From Dendrobium chrysotoxum (taxonomy: Eukaryota; Streptophyta; Magnoliopsida; Asparagales; Orchidaceae), in NCBI GenBank assembly GCA_019925795.1, contig CM034311.1, forward strand, positions 21,636,231 through 21,700,230: a DNA stretch of 64,000 bases, written 5' to 3'. Positions 23,631-34,479 of this stretch are shown here, one piece after another (positions within the stretch are counted from its first letter, which is position 1; the number at the start of each line of letters is the position of its first letter). Position numbers and translations under genes: made by a program. A model generated the notes under the pieces. The model saw nothing but the letters and a program-made list of their open reading frames with translations. It was not told the origin of the DNA and searched no databases.

Positions 23631-24030
23631 GCTAGAGAAGCAATTGCAGGGTTGGTATGCATCAAAGCTCGCTAGGGAAGGAATCGTGGTATTGGCATGT
23701 GTGAGGAGAAAAGGTCGTTGGGGAAGACATCATGGGACTATGGTGCAATGCAGATCAATAGGAAGGCATCACTGGATAAACACGTGTGAGGATAGGAGGA
23801 TGTTGTGGAAGGCATTGTGGAGTCAACACATGCGAGGAGAAGATGTCACTCGGGAAGATATTGTGAGACTATCATGTGTGAAAAACAGAATTATTCACAA
23901 TAGAAAGGCATACCACGATCGACACTTGTGAAGAGAAGAGGGCGCTAGGAAAGCATTGCAAAACTAGAGCTTGTGAAGAAAAGACGAGTTCTCAATGGGA
24001 GCTTGCTAGGAGAAGGCGTCCAGGGGATTG
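23631..24030. repeat. Minisatellite with ~46-bp unit
   Basis: Eight to nine degenerate units start with GGAAGGCATTGT-like words at about 23631, 23674, 23721, 23760, 23806, 23852, 23901, 23947 and 23990. Each continues into an ACACGTGTGAGGAGA-like box. The 106-residue ORF at 23611-23931 is a by-product of this repeat, since the unit is not a multiple of three throughout. Confidence 0.7.
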
Positions 24031-24039
24031 ATAGCATGT

Positions 24040-24235
24040 AAATAATGGAGGGGTTTGATGAGACTTGCATGACATTCAAATATGGTTCAAATCTTGGTTC
24101 GAACCAAATTCAAACTAGGTTTGAACCCATGCTCGAATACTAATTTAAATTGGGTTCAAACCAAGTTCAAATTCGAGTCCAAATCAAGTTTAAATTTGAG
24201 CACATTCAAATTAATTTCAAACACATAGACTTCAA
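24040..24235. repeat. Low-complexity GGTTCAAA / AAATTCAAA tract
   Basis: The words GGTTCAAAY, TTCGAACC and CAAATTYAAA recur about every 15 bp on both strands. No gene is present. Confidence 0.5.
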
Positions 24236-24412
24236 AAAAATAATTCACAAATACAAGTTGTTATAGTTCATTGATGGCAATTTCATCCGAAAAAAAAACT
24301 TTCAAACATATTTATCCAAAAAAATAAACAGCAGGTATAATTTTTTAATTACGTGAATTATAAATCATATAAAGTCAAATTACCCAAACAAAATGACCAA
24401 AAAATATCTCAC

Positions 24413-24834
24413 CATTTCCACCGCACCTATTACAGGGCAAAGGATCCCCCTGCGAGAGAGCAAAAAAAAACTAATAAATCACAAAAACAATAAAATAAAA
24501 TTATTCCATCAATTGGAATATAAAGCACCTTCAACCCTAGGAATAGAGACAAGGCAACGGCCGCAATGACACTAACGGAGACAATGAGGGTCTGCGTATC
24601 GATCGTCCGGTCTCCACCATAGACGTAGGCGGTGCATCGGCGGTGTAACGTCGGTGGCCGGTTGGCAGCTCTAGTCGCTGGCGGCGCAGCGATAGAGAAC
24701 GACAGGGCTTCAGGCTTTCGGATAGGGTTGAGGTGGACAGAAGAAGAGGAGAGAATAAGAAAAGGGAGAAGAGTAGGAGGAGAGCACGAGAGCTGAGGAG
24801 AAGCGCGGCGAGGCGAAGAAGAGAAGGCGGCCAT
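24413..24834 (-). CDS. Plastid DnaJ-type cysteine-rich (zinc-finger) protein, first two exons
   Basis: Minus-strand exons 24529-24834 (ATG at 24834, 102 codons) and 24413-24449. The N-terminus is rich in Ser, Pro, Arg and Ala with almost no acids, as in a chloroplast transit peptide. A hydrophobic segment follows (about residues 80-100, SVSVIAAVALSLFLGLK), predicting one membrane span, and exon 2 reads GDPLPCNRCGGNG. The C-x2-C-x-G-x-G word is the first half of a DnaJ-type cysteine-rich zinc site, as in small thylakoid thiol-disulfide/chaperone proteins of the LQY1/BSD2-like group. Donor and acceptor are canonical GT-AG. The remaining CxxCxGxG motifs should follow on the minus strand below 24413, but I could not find them, so the gene is split by a long intron or truncated. 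An in-frame TTG precedes the ATG, so the start is taken at 24834. Confidence 0.7.
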
Positions 24835-25088
24835 CAAGAGCGACTGGCGAGGCAGCGAAATATAAAAAGGCCGAGCTCTGGGGAGCGCTGGTTTCTTGCC
24901 TCTTCCGGTTGGGTAGGTATCGTCACCGTCAGGTGAATGCTCCGCGCTGTCTACGCCTCTACGGTTGGATTTTTTTTTTCTTTTGTAGACTTTCTTACTA
25001 GGATTTCAAGGAATCTAATGTTTTCAATTGTGCTCTGCTTATTTATAAATAAGATATATTATTTTTAAATAAAATATTAAATTTATTA

Positions 25089-25214
25089 TCTTTTTGGATT
25101 AATTTTTTATTGCATTCTATAGTAATTTTATAATATAAAAATTTTTAGTTCAATAAATTATTATATAAAAAATTATTTTATAAAATAATAAAAAAACTGT
25201 TCCAAACGAAATCA
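25089..25214. mobile_element. Fold-back MITE, copy 1 of a window-wide family
   Basis: Degenerate member of a family of about 110-140 bp whose ends resemble GGCTTCGTTTGGGATAA and its inverse. The right end CCAAACGAAATC is clear; the left end is eroded. Confidence 0.45.
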
Positions 25215-25957
25215 AAATATTCTACAAATAATTATTTTTTCATTTATATTATATTTTTATGATTATAAAAAATATCATATTCTCATTTTAATATTAGGTA
25301 GATTAAAACACTCATAATATATTAAAATAAAAAAATATTAATTTTTTAATCTGTAGAGTGAATACTTTGAATGTATCATAGGAGATCGAATTTATTTTTA
25401 TTTTTAATATTGTGAGTGATAAATAGTAAAATATATGACTTAATTTATATAAATAGATACAAAAATATAACATTTTTTTTATAATATGAATGATAAATAG
25501 TAAAATATATGCACTAATTTGTACAGCTAAGTACTAAAATATAAGATTTTTTTTTTAATCGAAATGGCTTAATTTTGAATAGGCTCATTTTAAATTTGAT
25601 CCAACTCAAAATTAATAATAATAATAAGAAGAAGAAGAAGAAGAAAATAATGAACAAGAGTATAATTTCATTTACATATTATATAAAAATATGAAAATTA
25701 AAATTTATAATCATAATTTAACAATCAAAATTAAAAAAATAATATACATTTAGATAATAAATATAAAATTACAAAAATATAACAAAATAAAATAACTAAA
25801 TATTTAATAACATCTGTATTCCATCTAAGCTGAATAATTGCTAGTTTACAATCACTTATACTAACATTAAGAAAGATGCAATCGTAGAAATAAATATGAA
25901 TCAAGCTCTTAACCTTTGCTTTACCCTTCTTTTCCACTAAACTTACTTCTCTCATGC

Positions 25958-26295
25958 TGGGTGTCAAAATGGGGTTTTGGGTCGGGTTCGGGTCGAACCC
26001 GCAATGACCCGTGGCCTAAACGGGTTGACCCTAACCAGACCCGGGTAGGGAAACGGGTCAGAAAATCGGACCCGGACCCGACCCGACCAGGGTCACGAAG
26101 ACGGACGCGCAGGCGGGCGCCCGCGGGCGCGGGCGAGCGCGGGCGAGGGCGCAGGCGCGCAGGGCGCTAAACAGGTTTTCGGGTTGACCCGGCAACCCGT
26201 CGGGTCAACCCGAACCCGACCCGTTTTGAACTCGGGTCGGGTTCGAGTCGGGTTCGAGTCGGGTTTTCGTGTCGTGTCAAATATTGACACCCCTA
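25958..26295. mobile_element. GC-rich hAT-type MITE
   Basis: A 338-bp island of GGGTCGGGTTCGGGTCG-type repeats in AT-rich DNA. Inverted ends are GGGTGTCAA on the left and TTGACACCCCTA on the right, the usual plant hAT terminus (left end shortened by about 2 bp). It is flanked by CTCATGC at 25951-25957 and 26296-26302, consistent with an 8-bp hAT target duplication with one mismatch. The empty target survives in units 2 and 3 (CTCTTGCATT at about 32729, CTCATGCATT at about 39069). ORFs here are by-products. Confidence 0.85.
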
Positions 26296-26308
26296 CTCAT
26301 GCATTCAT

Positions 26309-26419
26309 GTTTCATTTTGGACAACTTTTTTCATACTTCATAAAACAACTTTTTAGTATATTTTTATTCTAAAAAGATATTTTAGAAAGTAATAAGAAAG
26401 TTGTCCCAAACAAAACTTC
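26309..26419. mobile_element. Fold-back MITE, copy 2
   Basis: Left end TTTCATTTTGGACAACTT, right end AGTTGTCCCAAACAAAAC. It is the unit 1 counterpart of copies 5 and 8 in units 2 and 3, so it predates the triplication. Confidence 0.75.
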
Positions 26420-26799
26420 AATCAATATAACTATAGTTTTAATTATTTTTAAATTATAGAAAAATTTGTTGGAATATTTTTGCCTAATGGATATCAAATA
26501 GACTTACAAAATAAGGAAGTGTAAATTTCTAAGATAGCTGCTCTACTGATTATAAATAAATATCTTAATATTTTATTATGTTATTGTACATTTCAGAGCA
26601 AATACCTTCATTATTTTAAATTTACTTACAAAAGAAAATCATTTAATTTAGTATCATTTAAATATAATAAAAATTTTATTCTGCGTCAATTTCTTATATT
26701 TATCTTAAATTCTTAATGATAAATAGCTTTTAAGATATCCTAAACTAATTTTACTGTTTAATATATAAATTATAGTTAATAAATAGTCATTAAATTTTT

Positions 26800-27110
26800 T
26801 TTTTTTTGACACATTTTAAATGCTCATGTGATTTGGTCAAAAACGTGGGGAGAGAGAGAAATTGGGAGAGAGAGAGAGGGAGGAGAGAGATATCGGAAAG
26901 AGCAAAATGTTATTTAATGGATATATAAAATTAAATTAAAATTATATTTAATATATTTTTAAATGATATTTAGTAATATGATTTTTTAATAATAATAATA
27001 ATAAGATTTTTAAATGATATTTAATATATTTTTATCAAAATATATTTTGAAATGATTTTTTATATAATATTTTGTAAATTTTTTTAAAAAATAATTAATA
27101 AAACATATAA
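26800..27110 (+). repeat. Arm of a long inverted-repeat element (unit 1)
   Basis: A GACACATTTTAAATG box, a (GA)n tract, TGTTATTTAATGGATAT and ATGATATTTAGTAATA, followed by (AAT)n. The same order appears at 33330-33700 (unit 2), and in complete fold-back elements at about 30.5-31.5 and 37.2-38.1 kb. Confidence 0.6.
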
Positions 27111-27159
27111 TTTACAGTCGGCCAATCTGCAAAATTGGAGAGAGAAATTCGGAAAACTG

Positions 27160-27386
27160 GGTCTTGTTTTCATTAAATGCAGCGGACGGATACCTCGTAC
27201 AATAAATGCGGAAGCTGCTCCAGATCACTTCTGACCGCTATCTTTCTGCTCCTTCTCATTCTGGCCTTACAGCTCTCCACTGGTCTCTCCCCTCTGAAAC
27301 CCTAGAATTACTTGCAAAATCTGTTTCTCTCTTCTGCTCCCTGTTCCTCGCTCTCTCCGTCGTTGCCATTGTTGAGTTTCATTCAG
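27160..27386 (+). promoter_or_regulatory. Probable 5' leader exon of GTE-like gene 1, with an overlapping uORF
   Basis: This block is well conserved in all three units (33747-33972 and about 39620-39915), while the flanks are AT-rich and diverged. It ends CAG/GTGATG, a plausible donor to the acceptor at 28201. In copy 1 an ATG at 27206 opens a frame that stays open through the predicted junction and ends at 28264-28266, past the main ATG and out of frame with it. The transcription start was not identified. Confidence 0.55.
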
Positions 27387-28217
27387 GTGATGTGTTGGTA
27401 TTTCTTCTTCAAGCGGAAGTTTTGTTTGGAAAGCCATCACCTTTTGTTTGATTTGGTAGATTATTTTAATCATTCTGTTTTATTTTTCTAAGATATTTTG
27501 CACAAGTTTTAAGGACATTTGGTTTTATTACTTTATGGATTTTGAGAAGGTATTCTTTTTAGAAAGCCATCTGGCTCTCACCACCTTTTTTTCCTATTGT
27601 TTCATGATTATTGCAGTCATTCAGTTTTTTCTTTTTTACTATTTTGTTTTTGAAAACTTCTTTTTCCTTTTTTCTTTTTTGACACGTTTTCATAGATTTT
27701 AGGTTTTGAGGTTTTGATTCTTCTATTTTACAATGATTAGGTCATCTTCTTCGGGTGTTGTTTCAGGCAATTTTTTCCTTATTTTTGTAATTTTGCAGTC
27801 ATTCTGTTTTATTTTTCTGAATTTTTTTGGTCAGAATATTGTGTGCTTTTTAAAATGTTGCCTGAACAGTAATCTGTTTGGAGAACCATCGGCGCCCCAT
27901 CACCTTTTTCCATATTTTTCTTAATGATTATCGGAGTCTTCCAGTTTTAATTTTCTGAATTTTTTTGCTTCTTCAAAGAAAAAAAGTTCGAAACTTTCAC
28001 TCCTAAGAAACCAAAAAAAATGAAAATTTCCTTTTTTGGTGATCTTTGAAATGTTTCATCAGGAAAGATATTCTTTTTCCCAATAATCTTATCCAAATCA
28101 ATCATAAATTGAGTTGAATGATGCACTTTTTTGCAAAAAATATAAAGATATATTTACGTGTTTTGTTATAATATTATAACCAGTTTTATTATTATTTTCA
28201 GATTTCATCGGTTGCAA

Positions 28218-29823
28218 ATGCTGCAAAAAAAGACGATGGCGTCCAAAAGAGGAAATTTTAATATAAAGAAAGTACCACTTCGGTCTTTTAACTTGAGGTC
28301 TCTGTCCACTGCCAATAAGATCTCACTCAAGGAAAAACTCACGGCAGAGCTCGCTCTTGTAAGGTCCGCCATTGATAAAATCGGACGTGATATTCCAAGA
28401 ACAGAACAATGCTGTAAAAGAGCTTCAAACAATACTATTCGTTCCAGCAGTACTAAGCAGCAACAAGTTCCTGCTAACAGGAAAAGAAAATCAAGTGAAA
28501 TAACTCAAGTCCCGAAGAAAGTGAAGAATGCAAATGGTATATCAGACGTTACCCATTTGAACTCTCAAGCTAATCCAAACAAAAACTTAACTGAAGTAAC
28601 CACTAATATTGTAAGCTCTTATCTTCTAATTGATCCCACAGTATATTATAATAGGTGAGCTAGCTAGCTAAGCAACCATTTTCTTTCTTGGTTAATTCTG
28701 TAGGATTCCAAGAACTCGGTTGGTGCACTGAGGAAGAAGCACTGTTCTGATTCAAATGGTGAGAGGGAGCTGTAGAATCTTTAAAATGATAGCTGAGACT
28801 AGCTGTTAACTGTTGTTGTTTTTTACTTTGGTTATTAATTATAGAATGTGATGAATCCTTGCGTGAAAAACTGATATCACCAACAAAAGCAGTCCGTGCT
28901 GCCATGCTCAAGAACCGCTTTGCTGATACTATCTTGAAAGCACAATTAGAGCTTCCAAATATCGTACGTGCACTACTTATCTCTCAATACTGTCATATAT
29001 TCATTGATAATACTAAGGCTATTTTTGGGATAGTTTTGTTATTAATTTATATAATAATTTTCTAGTATAAAAATTTTTAATACCAAAAAAATTTGGATTA
29101 AAAAAATATTTTAAAAAGTAGTAAAAAAATTGCTCCAACGAAGTCAAAATTTAACTGTTTAAAATGAAGAACAAAATATGCTTGAGCAGATGCTTAATTA
29201 GCTATGGACTTACAAAAGCTTCTTAATTTGTTCTTCAGGGGTTAAAAGAACGTGCATTTAGAATGCAAGGAGAAAAGGATAAATTGACAAAAGCATACAA
29301 TGAAGGTAAGGAAAAAATCTGCAGCAAATAAAAAATTTAATACAAGGAAGGTTTCTTTTACTGTTCAACATTTTTTGTTATTTTATTTTATAGTCTGACT
29401 GTTCTTCTTGCACAGAACAAATAAGGATTGAAGCACAAATCAAAGCTGTTGTCGATCAAAAGGCAAAATCTGAGCTCAGAATGAAGATTAAGAAGGAAAG
29501 AGAAGCATCTCGTCTTGCCTTAGAAAAGGTGAGTTTTTTCCTTCCCAAACTGCTTGATCATGACAAGAGAGTGCGCTTGAGATGTTCCTTCCATGTAATC
29601 AATTGATCAATTCTATGTTTTGCAGATGGAAGCAACAGTTGAAATGAATGACTATAACCAGGTCATGAAAGAATTGAAGGGTCTCGGTTGTCAAAACATC
29701 TCTTTCAATGCTCTTAGACAGTTGGGATTATTCCTCAAAGATGATGACTTTGATGATCACAAAACTGCTCAGATTTCAGTCCTCGCAAATGATGAAATAG
29801 AAGAGGGGGAGATCAAGATTTAG
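28218..29823 (+). CDS. GTE8/10/12-like protein lacking a bromodomain, copy 1
   Basis: Six coding exons with GT-AG borders: 28218-28610, 28704-28758, 28845-28963, 29239-29305, 29416-29528, 29626-29823, giving 314 residues. Residues 19-55 (VPLRSFNLRSLS, LKEKLTAELALVRSAIDKI) resemble the N-terminal SELEQVR-type motif of plant GTE factors. A basic stretch (87-103, RKRK to KKVK) is a likely bipartite nuclear signal. Residues 161-183 (SPTKAVRAAMLKNRFADTIL) and the charged coiled coil 190-255 (RIEAQIKA, KEREASRLALEKME) match the C-terminal module of GTE8/10/12. So do the end motifs LRQLGLFLKDDD and EEGEI. The bromodomain and NET domain that lie between these parts in GTE proteins are absent. A chromatin-linked, possibly competitive role is inference only. 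A second in-frame ATG at 28236 (MASKRG) is also conserved. Confidence 0.8.
29014..29145. mobile_element. Fold-back MITE, copy 3 (GTE-like 1 intron)
   Basis: Ends AAGGCTATTTTTGGGATAG and TGCTCCAACGAAGTC. It lies in the intron between exons 28845-28963 and 29239-29305. The orthologous insertion is in copy 2 (35743-35875) but absent from copy 3. Confidence 0.65.
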
Positions 29824-29991
29824 TTGTCAGAGATGTGTTCTTATGAATGTCATCTTAACCAAAATTGTAAAGTCTCCATAACTTTAGCTGTCTGTAAAAA
29901 ATTATAATAAGTAGGCTCCTTTTTTTTGTTTTTTGTGGAGGAGGAAGTGAGGGATGCCAGTGTTCTTAGAAAGTGATTTACTAGTGAGCTT

Positions 29992-30115
29992 TAGGTTTAT
30001 TTTGGGACGGTATTCTTACTGCTTCTTAAAGTAATTTTTAAATACAAAAATTTTAACTTTTCACTAAAAACCTGTTTTAAAAAACAATAAGAAAGCCCTC
30101 CCAAACGAAGCCTTA
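29992..30115. mobile_element. Fold-back MITE, copy 4
   Basis: Ends TAGGTTTATTTTGGGACGG and CCCTCCCAAACGAAGCCTTA. It sits just 3' of GTE-like gene 1 and is shared with unit 2 (36726-36850) but not unit 3. Confidence 0.75.
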
Positions 30116-30479
30116 GTCTTGTGCAGTTGAGTATTGAACTGGTTTGGATTAAAAATAAGGGGCGTTCATTCTTAAATTTCTTTGTCTTTTTGTATATATT
30201 TGCATGCATTTCTGTATATATGAAGTTGTTTTTGTTGTTTCTAAGATTTCATATCTATGATGATGAATAGATATGAGACTGAATTGTTGGCTGTGGGCAA
30301 TGCCACAATATGAACATTTTTCCAACCCCAACAGCTTAATTAATTTGGTGAATTTTATTTTATTTTATTTTTTTCATCCTTCATAAATCCAAATTTTGTC
30401 AACTCCTCTCTCATAAATCAAATTAGCATGCATTATATTTTATCATATCATATTAGTTGTTAATGATAATAATAATAAT

Positions 30480-30739
30480 AAATATTATTATTATCATATA
30501 CACTCAAGTCAGATGGCTCCCCAATTCAAGCTTTAAATCTCTCCCCAATTCAAGATATGAGGAGAATAAGAGAGAGAGAAGAGAGATATATGGGAGAAAG
30601 CAATATGATATTTAATGGAGATATAAATATAATTTTAATTGATATTTAGTAATACGATTTTTTAATAATAACAATAATAATAAGATTTTTAAATGATATT
30701 CAATATATTTTTATCAAAATATATTTTTAAATGATTTTT

Positions 30740-30778
<39 letters not shown>

Positions 30779-31340
30779 GGAAATGATTAATCAATAAATA
30801 TAATTTTGTAAGAAAATGTTTTAAATGATTTTTTTTATAAATAAGTATAATAATTATATTTATATAAAATAATTTTAATTTATATTTTATTTATCTTAAA
30901 GTAAATAAAATAGCTATAACATTTGTTAAAAAAAAATTTAATATTTCAAATTCTATACTTGATTTTATCAAAATTTTTTTAAAATGATATTTAAAATTTC
31001 AAAATTAATTTGAATATTTCAAAGTTTTGTATTTTAATTAATTTTATCTAATATTAAAAAATGATAATTAAATAATATTATATAAAAATAAGTATAATAT
31101 TATATAAAAAATCATTAAAAAATATTTTGATAAAATATATTAAATATCATTTAAAAATCATAATATTATTTTTATTATGTTAAAATCATAATATTATTTT
31201 TATTATTTAAAAATCATATTATTCAATATACTTTAAAATTATTTTTTTATATCCATTAAATATTATATTACTCCCCCATCTCTGCTCTCTCTCTCTCTCT
31301 TATTCTACTCTATCTCGCTCCCTCCCCATCCTCCTCCCCC

Positions 31341-31384
<44 letters not shown>

Positions 31385-31480
31385 ACCTCCCCATCTCTCT
31401 CTCCTTGTTTCTCTCTCTCCCTCTTGTTATTTTTTTTATTTTAATTTGAATAGGCCAAATTAAATGGTGCATTCAGAATA
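30480..31480. mobile_element. Long fold-back (inverted-repeat) element, unit 1
   Basis: The left arm (about 30540-30740: GA-rich tract, AATATGATATTTAATGG, GATATTTAGTAATA, ATCAAAATATATTTTTAAATG) is the inverse of the right arm (about 31110-31480: CATTTAAAAATC, CCATTAAATATTATATTAC, CT-rich tract, AGGCCAAATTAAATG). The arms exceed 200 bp around an AT-rich centre, with a (TA)n run at about 30745-30775. There is no coding capacity. Confidence 0.65.
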
Positions 31481-32739
31481 CTTATTCAGAATGTCCTAAT
31501 TCATTTGGCATTTATGCTCATTTTTAAGTTATTACCTAAATATGCTCCTTATACCAATTTTAATAAATAATAAGCTCCTATTTAAATTTTGTTCTAATAT
31601 ATTGCTAAATCTAAAAAAAAAATTTAACGGCACTTTTGTGGTTGAGCCAGAAATTTTTTTCTAGTAGGGGCACAAAATAGATATTTTAAATATACTCTCA
31701 ACTTTTTCATTCATACTTGAGATCAATATTGATAGTTTTAAGAAATATATATTTAAATTTGTCATTTTAAAAAGATAAAATAAAAAAGAATTAAAAACCT
31801 ATAATTTATAATGCATATTCTAAAAGAGTTGAATGATTAAATTATTATTAATACAATCAAATAATTCTTTTTCAATATGAATAATTAAAATATCAATCAT
31901 CTAATAATCAATAATTCTATTTTGTAGTTGATTTTTTTATAATAATCATAGCATAAAAAGCTCTTTTAACTTAAATTGCATGCATTGATTTTTAAATAAA
32001 TCATAAAAATTTTAATTTATGATGATAAAATTTTGATTATAATATCTAAACATAATTTATTTCAATATAAATGTCACTGGTATAATGAGTTGAATAAAAA
32101 TTAAAGAAGATTAATTATAATTCTATTTTTATAAATAAATAAATGATAATATTAATATTTTTTAATAATATGAGTGATAAATAGTAAGATATATGATGCG
32201 AGTGCTAAATCTCAAAGTATATTACTTTAACTTTAATAACAGACGACCTCTAATAGATTATCTTATATTAAGGCCAAACCATTTAATAATAATTTGGCTT
32301 GAAATCGAATTGTGGATCGAGCATATATGATTTCATGTTATTTTGAATCGAAATGGCTTAATTTTGAACAGGCTTATTTTAAATTTGATCCAACTCAAAA
32401 TTAATAATAATAAAAAGAAGAAGAAGAAAATAATGAACAAGAGTATAATTTCATTTACATATTATATACAAATATGAAAATTACAATTTATAATAATAAT
32501 TTAACAATCAAAATTTAAAAAATGATGTAAATTTAGATAATAAATATAGATTTACAAATATCTAATTACATAAAATAACTAATTATTTAATAACATCCGT
32601 ATTCCATCTGAGCTGAATAATTGCTAGTTTACAATCACTTATACTAAAATTACTAAAGATACAACGTAGAAATAAATGTGAAGCTCTTGACCTTTGCTTT
32701 ATCCCTTCTTCTCCACTAAGTGACTTCTCTCTTGCATTC

Positions 32740-32879
32740 AAGTTTAGTTTGGGATAATTTTCTTGCTGCTTTCTAAAGCAGCTTTTTAGTACAAAAATTT
32801 TTTGAATAAATTCAAAAAACTTTTGTACTAAAAAGCTATTTTAGAAAGCAATAAAAAAGTTGTCCCAAACAAAACCTCA
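32740..32879. mobile_element. Fold-back MITE, copy 5 (best preserved)
   Basis: Nearly perfect inverted repeat of about 60 bp per arm: AGTTTGGGATAATTTTCTTG with CTGCTTTCTAAAGCAGC on the left, and AAAAAAGTTGTCCCAAAC on the right, around a short AT core. Confidence 0.85.
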
Positions 32880-33329
32880 ATCAATGCAATTATAGTTTTA
32901 GTATTTTTAAATTATAGAAAAGTGGGTTGGAATATTTTTGCCTAATTGATATCAAAAAGACTTACAAAATAACGAAGTGTAAATTTCTGAGATAGTTGCT
33001 CTATGATTATAAATAAATATCTTAATATTTTATTATGTTATTATTCATTTCGGAGCAAATACCTTCATTATTTTAAATTTACTTACAAAAGAAAAATCAT
33101 TTAATTTCTTGTCATTTAAATATAATAAAAATTATATTATGCATCAATTTTTTAAATTATCTTAATGATAAATAGCTTTAAGATATCCTAACCTAATTTT
33201 ACTATTTAATATATAAATTAGAGTTAATAAATAGTCATTAAATATAATATTTGTGATACATAAAAGTAGTTGGGTGTGTAAATAAAATAGTTATGATTTT
33301 AGTGAAATTTAAATTTAAAGGTAGTAATT

Positions 33330-33700
33330 TTTTTTGACACATTCTAAATGGCCCATCTGATTTGGTCGTACAAAAACGTCGAGAGAGAGAGAGAGAAATT
33401 AGGAGAGGGATAGAGATGGGGATGGAGAGAGAGAGAAAAAGGGGAGAGAGATAGGGGAGAATAAGAGAGAGAGAGAGAGAGAGAGGAGAGAGATATGGGA
33501 GAGAGTAATATGTTATTTAATGGATATATAAATTTAAATTAAAATTATATTTAATATATTTTTAAATGATATTTAGTAATACAATTTTTTAATAATAACA
33601 ATAATAATAAGATTTTTAAATAATATTAAATATATTTTGAAATGATTTTTTATATAATATTTTGTAAATTTAAAAAAAATAATTAACGAAACATATAATT
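33330..33700 (+). repeat. Arm of long inverted-repeat element (unit 2)
   Basis: Counterpart of 26800-27110: GACACATTCTAAATGG, a long (GA)n tract at about 33378-33490, TGTTATTTAATGGATAT, then AT-rich sequence. Confidence 0.6.
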
Positions 33701-34110
33701 TACAATCGGCCAATCTGCAAGATTGGAGAGAGAAATTCGGAAAACTCGGTCTTGTTTTCATTAAATGCAACGGACGGATACCTCGTACAATAAATGCGGA
33801 AGCTGCTCCAGATCACTTCTGACCGCTATCTTTCTGCTCCTTCTCATTCTAGCCTTACAGCTCTCCATTGGTCTCTCCCCGCTGAAACCCTAGAATTACT
33901 TGCAATATCTGTTCCTCTTCTGCTCCCTGTTCGTCGCTTTCTCCGCCGTTGCCATTGTTGAGTTTCATTCAGGTGATGTCTTGGTATTTCTTCTTCAAGC
34001 GGAAGTTTTGTTTGGAAAGCCATCACCTTTTTCTTGATTTGGTAGATTATTTTAATAATTCTGTTTTATTTTTCTAAAATATTTTGCACAAGTTTTAAGG
34101 ATATTTGATT

Positions 34111-34234
34111 TTTTTTGGGACATTTAGGTCAATTAAGGCAAATTCACACACACATCGCATACACAAAGACTCGAATCCAAGACTTCTTAATTGGAAGCCT
34201 AAGCTCTCAGCCAATAAGCAAAGGTGAGTTGTGT
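34111..34234 (-). mobile_element. tRNA-derived SINE in the leader intron of GTE-like 2
   Basis: On the minus strand, GGATTCGAGTC (34168-34178) fits a Pol III B box and GCTTATTGGCTGAGAG (about 34205-34220) an A-box-like region. The left end is a T run, i.e. the 3' A-tail of a minus-strand insertion. It is flanked by the imperfect duplication ATATTTGATTTT / ACATTTGGTTTT. Units 1 and 3 have the uninterrupted ACATTTGGTTTT site. Confidence 0.7.
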
Positions 34235-34423
34235 ACATTTGGTTTTATTACTTTGTGGTTTTTGAGAAGATATATAATCTTTTTAGAAGGCCATCTTGCT
34301 CTCACCACCTTTTTTCTGATTGTTTCATGATTATTGTAGTCATCAATTTTTTTTTAATATTTTGTTTTTAAAAACTTCTTTTTCTTTATTTTGAAATGTT
34401 TTCTTAGATTTTAGGTTTTGAGG

Positions 34424-34475
<52 letters not shown>
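34424..34475. repeat. (TA)n microsatellite
   Basis: About 25 TA repeats in the leader intron of GTE-like gene 2. The TTTTGAGGTT next to it appears on both sides of the tract, and in copy 3 a T run occupies the same place. Confidence 0.9.

Positions 34476-34479
<4 letters not shown>

Larger units (their letters stand above)
25380..32150 (+). repeat. Tandem segmental duplication, unit 1
   Basis: First of three head-to-tail units carrying GTE-like genes. Landmarks shared with units 2 and 3: a GAGTGATAAATAGTAAAATAT start; AAATTTGATCCAACTCAAAA (25.59, 32.38 and about 38.75 kb; GAATTTGA in unit 3); the gene; then the ATAATCATAGCATAAAAAG box (31.94, 38.30 and a diverged form at 42.95 kb). Unit 1 lacks a piece of about 150 bp present near the start of units 2 and 3, and carries a hAT MITE. 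Confidence 0.85.

Noticed and set aside
23611..23931. 106-residue ORF
   Set aside because: Falls entirely in the 46-bp minisatellite; no known family and the repeat length does not keep frame.
25916..26372. Arg/Gly-rich ORFs on both strands
   Set aside because: They lie in the GC-rich hAT MITE and arise from its GGGTCGGG repeats.
30360..31440. (CT)n, (GA)n and (TA)n tracts as possible regulatory sites
   Set aside because: They coincide with fold-back element ends and simple repeats; no evidence of regulatory use.
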